A program made the position numbers and the translations under genes. A stretch of 10,667 nt of DNA from Euryarchaeota archaeon UBA433 (GTDB taxonomy: Archaea; Thermoplasmatota; Poseidoniia; Poseidoniales; Poseidoniaceae): assembly GCA_002495535.1 (NCBI GenBank), contig DAFX01000066.1, positions 1 through 10,667 on the forward strand, written 5' to 3'. The notes beneath the pieces are model-generated. The model saw only the letters and a list, made by a program, of their open reading frames with translations, did no database searches and was not told the origin of the DNA. Below, piece by piece: positions 6,673-10,667 of this stretch; the stretch's first letter is position 1; every line of letters starts with the position of its first letter.

Positions 6673-7676
6673 GCTCCACTGCCCCCCATGTGTGCAGGGG
6701 CATCGACCTTGCGGGCCTGAGCGGGCGATGCGAGTAAATCTTCACTGGTTTTGACTTCATAGCCCAAGTTTTCCATGATGACGAGGAACAAATCTTCCAG
6801 TGATGCTTCGTATTCATGCATCCTGCGAATTTGAGCTCCAGTGTTTGCAGCGCATGCAAGGATCCTCATTGTTGTGTCTTCTCCAATGTGAGCGATTCGC
6901 ATAACCCTGCCTTCTCGACGGACAGAAAGGCCATCTGCGAGCATTGCTTGTTCCAGTTTCGTAGCCCCGCCCCATACGTGGATTTCAATTTCACGATCAA
7001 TCGCTTTGAGGTCTTCAATGGCTCCCTGGGCTGCCAAACGACCTTTGTGGAGCAGGACGATGTTGTCGCACACCCGTTCGACATCATCCATTAAGTGGGA
7101 CGCCATGAGCACGGAACGCTTACCCGATTGGACCGTTGTGGTTAACGTCTGAATCATGTATTCCCTTGCTTTGGCATCAAGGCCGTTTGACGGCTCATCT
7201 GCGATGATCAATTCGGGGTCGTGGATGAGGGCGCAGGCAAGTTTTGTCGCCTGTTTCATTCCAGTCGAAAAACTTCCGATGTTACGGTAGCGCTGTTCGC
7301 CAATGCCGACGTATTGAAGCGACTCATGGGCTCGAGCAAGGGCAACGGTAGGGTTCATGCCGAGCAGTTCACCCGAATAGCGCACCTGATGGATTGCATC
7401 CATGTCGGGATTGAGTGCGTCGTATTCTGGCATGTAGCCAATTCGAGCCCGAATCGCATCGCCTTCAGTCCGAATGTCATGCCCGAGAACGGTTCCCTCA
7501 CCTTGAGTGGCTTGAATTAAGCCAAGAATAGTTTTGAGAAAGGTGGATTTTCCAGCACCGTTTGGTCCAAGAAGTCCCGTTGCGCCCTTTTTCACGGCCA
7601 AATTGAGGTTGTCCAGCGCAACGTGTGGGCCGTAAGATTTTGTGAGGTTTGTCGTCTGAATTATCAGTTCATCCAC
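6669..7676 (-). CDS. ABC transporter ATP-binding protein A (ABC-2 exporter type)
   Basis: A 335-residue cytoplasmic ATPase. Walker A is GPNGAGKST (37-45). The Q-loop region is GYMPE (80-84), again with Glu. The signature is FSTGMKQ (136-142), Walker B is LIIADEP (156-162), the D-loop is NGLDA (164-168) and the switch His is 194 (MASHLMDD). A C-terminal domain of about 110 residues follows, as in the DrrA/CcmA-like class, ending in a short Ala/Gly-rich tail. The start codon is GTG at 7674-7676; no in-frame ATG gives the family N-terminus, and a G-rich GGGGGGCGTGA ribosome site lies three bases upstream. This is the first gene of the overlapping four-gene exporter block, separated from tgtA by 79 bases, so a promoter for the operon may lie in that gap. 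It differs from ATPase B in signature and D-loop, so the pair is not a recent duplicate. Confidence 0.95.
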   Translation of the reverse strand: MDELIIQTTNLTKSYGPHVALDNLNLAVKKGATGLLGPNGAGKSTFLKTILGLIQATQGEGTVLGHDIRTEGDAIRARIGYMPEYDALNPDMDAIHQVRYSGELLGMNPTVALARAHESLQYVGIGEQRYRNIGSFSTGMKQATKLACALIHDPELIIADEPSNGLDAKAREYMIQTLTTTVQSGKRSVLMASHLMDDVERVCDNIVLLHKGRLAAQGAIEDLKAIDREIEIHVWGGATKLEQAMLADGLSVRREGRVMRIAHIGEDTTMRILACAANTGAQIRRMHEYEASLEDLFLVIMENLGYEVKTSEDLLASPAQARKVDAPAHMGGSGA

Positions 7677-7679
7677 TTC

Positions 7680-7690
7680 TCACGCCCCCC
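7680..7690 (-). promoter_or_regulatory. G-rich ribosome site before the GTG start of ATPase A
   Basis: GGGGGGCGTGA on the minus strand lies three bases before GTG 7674-7676. Its presence, and the lack of an in-frame ATG, argue for the GTG start. The match to GGAGGTGA is partial. Confidence 0.45.
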
Positions 7691-7692
7691 TT

Positions 7693-7700
7693 AAACAAAA
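7693..7700 (-). terminator. Possible T-rich archaeal terminator after tgtA
   Basis: TTTTGTTT on the minus strand lies 56 to 63 bases past the tgtA stop. Archaeal RNA polymerase can terminate at such T-tracts without a hairpin. A short inverted repeat TACCA/TGGTA (7727-7741) lies between. The tract is short and could equally be part of the ATPase A promoter or leader. Confidence 0.25.
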
Positions 7701-7755
7701 CGAGACAAGCGACGGACCTTCAATGCTACCACGTATTGGTAAGGCAAATGAGGTG

Positions 7756-10023
7756 CTATTGTGGGATTCCACCGCGGGTTTTTACGGCGATTCCTTTCTT
7801 GAATCCCGCAAACTCATCAACAGTTCCATTTGCCAACCCGTGACCGAGCAATTCCCCTTTTTGATTGACAATGAGGCAGGTTTGTGATGGTCGAATCCAG
7901 GGATCTGCAGCCAGGACAAAGCCGTGGAATACGTTCCGCCCCTGTCTGACAAATGGTTCAGCATCTTCGTCGACGACCACCCATGCAGGGCCTGCCCCGT
8001 TCGTATCACTTTCATGTTCTGATGAACAGCCGGTTGGTGGTGCAATCGTACGCATTGCGTGCAATGCAATGCTTCCTTCATCGGTTAATGAAAGACCCCC
8101 GTCACCGAGCCTGGGACTTGCAATATGCTTGCCTTGTGGGGTGATAGCGTTCTTGACTCTGCCCTGACGGTTGACCACAAAAGTGGCCCCCTCAAGCAAT
8201 CCCGTTGCTGCACTGATGTCCACGTTGAGCAGGACGGCAAGTTTGTCAGACACCAGTCGCCTATACACCGCCAGTTTAGCAGCCTCTCTCCCTTCTTTGT
8301 CAAGAGGCGATTCGCTCGCCGTTTGATCGTCATCACCGTCGAATACACCGGCTTGGTGCAGTGCGGTCATACATCTAGCTTGGATGCCTTCACCCTGCAT
8401 ATCCACGGTCACAATTTTCCGATTTCCGAGTCCGAGCCGGTCCAATTCCCTTCGAACCCAAGGCAGGTTTGGACGGCGGCGCCAGAGCCAGTCTGGACCA
8501 TCGATGTGTGCGAACGGATTGAGGTCTTCCAATGAATACGGGACCAAGCCAACGGGGGTAAGGATCAACACTTCCAAAGCGGGTGCGTGGTGGGTGAGTC
8601 GAACCATGATATCGCTCAATCGCTCACGCCAAGGGCCTGGCAAGCCGTGCATCACCAGAACGTCCTCACAGCCTCTTGCGGTGGAATTTTTCGGCTGCCA
8701 GCGGCTGATGAGTTGGCGTCGAGCGGCGACGATTTGAGGGCGGACAAATGTGTCTTCACCACCCCATGGCTCGCCACCTTTTCGCGGGCTTTCTTGAGCG
8801 TCGACGAGCCAGTTCCAACCGTTTTCATAAGCTCCTGCTTCGGGGCCTCGTTCCCTTCCTGCATCCCGATCATTTAGAATTAAATCATCAAGCATTTGGA
8901 GTTTCATCATTGCTTGTTGTGGCCTTGTTGAGAGCCAAAGAAACGCTTCTCGCAATGCCGGATGCTGGTGGCTCCTTCGCTCGACAAGTCGCCACAACGT
9001 TCCGTCTCGAATGGCTTGCTTGCAGCGATTCAATTCATTCAGTGTCATTTCCAAGTTGTACCTTGCGAGCAACGCCGTTCGCTGTTCTTTTTCCATGGCC
9101 TTGACCTGTGCCGGTGAAACCGAAGCGACACATGGCATCAGCATTGGCCAGTCGACCATCGATTCGATTTTCTCGGTCCCCCAAGGGGTGAGCAGTCGCC
9201 CATCACGGGCAAAAAGAGCGTACGCTGCCGAGTCGAATAAATCCGCACCGAGCGCTATTGACATCGGAAACAGCATAGGATGGCCACATCCGAACATGTG
9301 AACTGGGCGCTCGGCGGGCAGGTAGGGGAGCGTAGCGAGCATGATTTTGGCATAGTCTTTGTAGCGATGCTGTTCCATAACCGGCACGATCCCTCCAATC
9401 GGGTGAATTGCAAACTTATGTTGTGCCATGCCTTTGGCAGATTTTGTTCTCAGTTCTTTGAACAGTCCACCCTGGATCGGGCCGTTCAGCATGGTATGCT
9501 GAGCGGCAGCAACGCTCACAGCAGCTCGCTCAAGCGTTTCGTTGACACAATGCTCGACTTGGGTGAAGGTCATGTCAGGCCGGGAGAACACATCGAGCAT
9601 GGTGGCCACATCGACACCAATGCTGCGCTGAAATTCGACGATTTCCTCCACGCCAACTTCAACATCGCCATAGATGTAAGATTGGAAGGTGCCGGAATCT
9701 GTCATGATCATGCCGGGGAAATCCAGCAAGGCATGGACGCCATCTTCTGTTGCTTTCTGCTTCAGTCCTTCATGTTTCCAAATGATATAGGAATTGGTAA
9801 TCAGGGCGCCAATGCCGTATCGGTCCCACATTTCTCTGGGTTCAATGGTGCGAATGTTAGGGTTGATCACCGGAAGCAACGCTGGTGTCTCAAGCACTCC
9901 GTGTGAGGTGTGAAGTCGACCGAGCCTTGCTCGCCCGTCGCGCCCGGTGATTTCGAACAGACCTCTATCCTGTTCCCTGCAAGGTGCGGGGTCGTCTCGC
10001 CGCCCTTCTTGCCATGCGCCCAT
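7756..10023 (-). CDS. tgtA: Archaeosine tRNA-guanine transglycosylase with degenerate zinc site
   Basis: TgtA exchanges guanine-15 in the tRNA D-loop for preQ0, the first tRNA-level step to archaeosine. The catalytic TIM-barrel spans about residues 20-375. MTDSGTFQ (107-114) holds the general acid/base Asp109. GPIQGG (181-186) and GGIVPVMEQ (210-218) shape the pocket, and DLFDSAAYALFARDGR (261-276) holds the nucleophile Asp264. The family zinc motif CxCxxC plus His is broken: Cys298 remains, Ala300 replaces the second Cys, the third is gone with about four residues, and Tyr322 replaces His. A linker (about 376-450) precedes an ArcS/TgtA-type domain (about 462-545, with LILTPVGLVPYSLEDLNPFAH). 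A pre-PUA domain (about 600-670) and a PUA domain (about 680-752) follow. ArcS's PCxxxKPYxxSxxH motif is absent, so this is not ArcS. At 755 residues it exceeds many family members. An in-frame TAG 48 bases upstream limits the start to ATG 10023. Confidence 0.95.
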   Translation of the reverse strand: MGAWQEGRRDDPAPCREQDRGLFEITGRDGRARLGRLHTSHGVLETPALLPVINPNIRTIEPREMWDRYGIGALITNSYIIWKHEGLKQKATEDGVHALLDFPGMIMTDSGTFQSYIYGDVEVGVEEIVEFQRSIGVDVATMLDVFSRPDMTFTQVEHCVNETLERAAVSVAAAQHTMLNGPIQGGLFKELRTKSAKGMAQHKFAIHPIGGIVPVMEQHRYKDYAKIMLATLPYLPAERPVHMFGCGHPMLFPMSIALGADLFDSAAYALFARDGRLLTPWGTEKIESMVDWPMLMPCVASVSPAQVKAMEKEQRTALLARYNLEMTLNELNRCKQAIRDGTLWRLVERRSHQHPALREAFLWLSTRPQQAMMKLQMLDDLILNDRDAGRERGPEAGAYENGWNWLVDAQESPRKGGEPWGGEDTFVRPQIVAARRQLISRWQPKNSTARGCEDVLVMHGLPGPWRERLSDIMVRLTHHAPALEVLILTPVGLVPYSLEDLNPFAHIDGPDWLWRRRPNLPWVRRELDRLGLGNRKIVTVDMQGEGIQARCMTALHQAGVFDGDDDQTASESPLDKEGREAAKLAVYRRLVSDKLAVLLNVDISAATGLLEGATFVVNRQGRVKNAITPQGKHIASPRLGDGGLSLTDEGSIALHAMRTIAPPTGCSSEHESDTNGAGPAWVVVDEDAEPFVRQGRNVFHGFVLAADPWIRPSQTCLIVNQKGELLGHGLANGTVDEFAGFKKGIAVKTRGGIPQ

Positions 10024-10045
10024 GCTGTTGCCCGTGTGCGCATGT

Positions 10046-10053
10046 CTTTCAAA
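10046..10053 (-). promoter_or_regulatory. Possible TATA-like box for tgtA
   Basis: TTTGAAAG on the minus strand lies 23 to 30 bases before the tgtA ATG, and no Shine-Dalgarno precedes that ATG. The spacing would suit a leaderless archaeal transcript starting at or near the ATG. It is a weak match and is offered only as a candidate. Confidence 0.2.
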
Positions 10054-10084
10054 GCATCCGATGATGCAAGACTACAGTGGCCAA

Positions 10085-10567
10085 TCAAACGAATTCTACG
10101 GCACCGTGAGCAAGGATGAATTCACGTCCCAATTCATCAAAGGTGTCGAGCAAGGCTTTGTCGAAGCGAACCCTCTGAACTTCAGCGTCAGCCTCAAGAT
10201 CGGTTTTGACACCTTCAAGCGTGCCTGGTGCCGCACCACATGACAAGCATGCTCCCGTTAAATCGAGAACGAGGTCGAGGGTTTCTTGAGCGCCTTCACC
10301 CCAGTCAAGACGGGACACTGCAATGCCGCCACCGTGACCGTCCAAGGCAGCTCGAACATCCCCGAGTCGGGACAGGAGGGCGGGGACCATGTCAGGCGTA
10401 TGTAGAAGGCTCAGAAGTGATGTTTCCCGCAAGCGTTTTTCGACTTCAGGGTCGACCGTTTCAGCGATCCGTTTTGCAGCTTCTGCCGACATTGCGGCTT
10501 TCGCTTCAGCTGCATAGGTCGCAACCAAATCATCTTCCTCCATACACCTCGGTTGGCTCGCCTCCAT
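10085..10567 (-). CDS. NifU-like (CxxC) domain protein, putative Fe-S scaffold
   Basis: A 160-residue soluble protein. Residues about 10-60 are helical and Ala/Glu-rich. Residues about 62-132 match the NifU C-terminal domain. DVRAALDGHGGGIAV (70-84) corresponds to the family's Gly-rich opening, and LTGACLSCGAAPGTLEGV (103-120) keeps the two cysteines, Cys107 and Cys110, that hold a transient Fe-S cluster. A helix of about 28 residues ends the protein. NifU/Nfu domains deliver Fe-S clusters to target enzymes; the target here is unknown. It is followed by tgtA after 61 bases on the same strand. The start is uncertain. ATG 10567 has no ribosome site but has T-rich TTTTACG at -29, as in a leaderless gene. 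ATG 10543 (MEEDD) has GAGGTG, but only one base away. The helical N-terminal extension is unlike minimal Nfu proteins of about 80-100 residues. Confidence 0.85.
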   Translation of the reverse strand: MEASQPRCMEEDDLVATYAAEAKAAMSAEAAKRIAETVDPEVEKRLRETSLLSLLHTPDMVPALLSRLGDVRAALDGHGGGIAVSRLDWGEGAQETLDLVLDLTGACLSCGAAPGTLEGVKTDLEADAEVQRVRFDKALLDTFDELGREFILAHGAVEFV

Positions 10568-10667
10568 TTCAAGGCTGGGATTTTAGAAACGTAAAAGCGA
10601 CTCAATCCACGGCTTTCAATGAATGCAAGGATGCTACACCACTTGATAAGGGAGAGGCGTGAGGGGG
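10568..10667. other. Upstream region at right edge, no gene supported
   Basis: One hundred bases upstream of the NifU-like gene. On the minus strand it holds the AT-rich stretch TTTTACGTTTCTAAAAT (10580-10596), a plausible promoter for that gene. On the plus strand the last bases GGAGAGGCGTGAGGGGG look like a purine-rich ribosome site, so a divergent gene could start just beyond the window. Nothing further can be said. Confidence 0.3.

Noticed and set aside
7727..7741. Inverted repeat TACCA/TGGTA after tgtA
   Set aside because: A five-base stem with no T-run directly after it does not support an intrinsic terminator on its own.
7756..8700. Possible ArcS (archaeosine synthase) activity fused to TgtA
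   Set aside because: The C-terminal half shares the ArcS/TgtA accessory fold and PUA domain, but the ArcS motif PCxxxKPYxxSxxH is not present.
9280..9906. A 208-residue open frame on the plus strand opposite tgtA
   Set aside because: It lies entirely antisense to the well-identified catalytic barrel of TgtA. Its protein shows no recognisable motif and no ribosome site, so it is a shadow frame.
10228..10662. A 144-residue plus-strand frame at the right edge
   Set aside because: It is antisense to the NifU-like gene with its intact CxxC motif, is Arg/Pro-rich and irregular, and has no ribosome site.

Overview
The window looks like a stretch of archaeal chromosome, most likely euryarchaeal and plausibly from the marine Poseidoniales/MGII-like lineages. 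The strongest evidence is a long archaeosine-type tRNA-guanine transglycosylase (TgtA) with a C-terminal PUA domain, an enzyme form restricted to archaea. Supporting evidence is the anti-Shine-Dalgarno-like GGAGGTGA signals, very tight gene packing, acidic N-termini (MSEE, MSDD) and Asp-rich calcium-type repeats. The lineage below Euryarchaeota is inference.

All ten genes lie on the minus strand, so the transcription order is from high to low coordinates. From the right: a NifU-like CxxC protein (10567-10085), then tgtA (10023-7756). After a 79-base gap comes a translationally coupled block of two ABC ATPases alternating with two ABC-2 permeases (7676-3339). Every junction there is an ATGA or TGATG overlap. 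The block runs directly, by another ATGA overlap, into a Trp-rich protein with lipocalin-like (AttH/CrtC) character (3342-2137). A four-helix membrane protein with a bacterial-PH-like domain (2034-1006), a small TPR-like protein (941-420) and the N-terminal part of the tRNA pseudouridine synthase TruA (410 to the left edge) follow.

Two themes emerge. Both ends encode tRNA modification: archaeosine precursor insertion at the right and pseudouridine 38-40 at the left. The middle encodes what is best read as one heteromeric export or membrane-remodelling system, ATPase A/permease A/ATPase B/permease B, with an accessory calycin-like protein and perhaps the PH-like membrane protein. Permease B carries an extracytoplasmic insert with TSP3-like and Excalibur-like acidic repeats, suggesting calcium binding.

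The two most notable points are that TgtA keeps both catalytic aspartates but has lost three of the four zinc ligands of its family, and that a calcium-type repeat loop sits inside an ABC-2 permease. No RNA genes, CRISPR arrays, insertion sequences or origin-like repeats were seen. No gene-free stretch exceeds about 105 bases.
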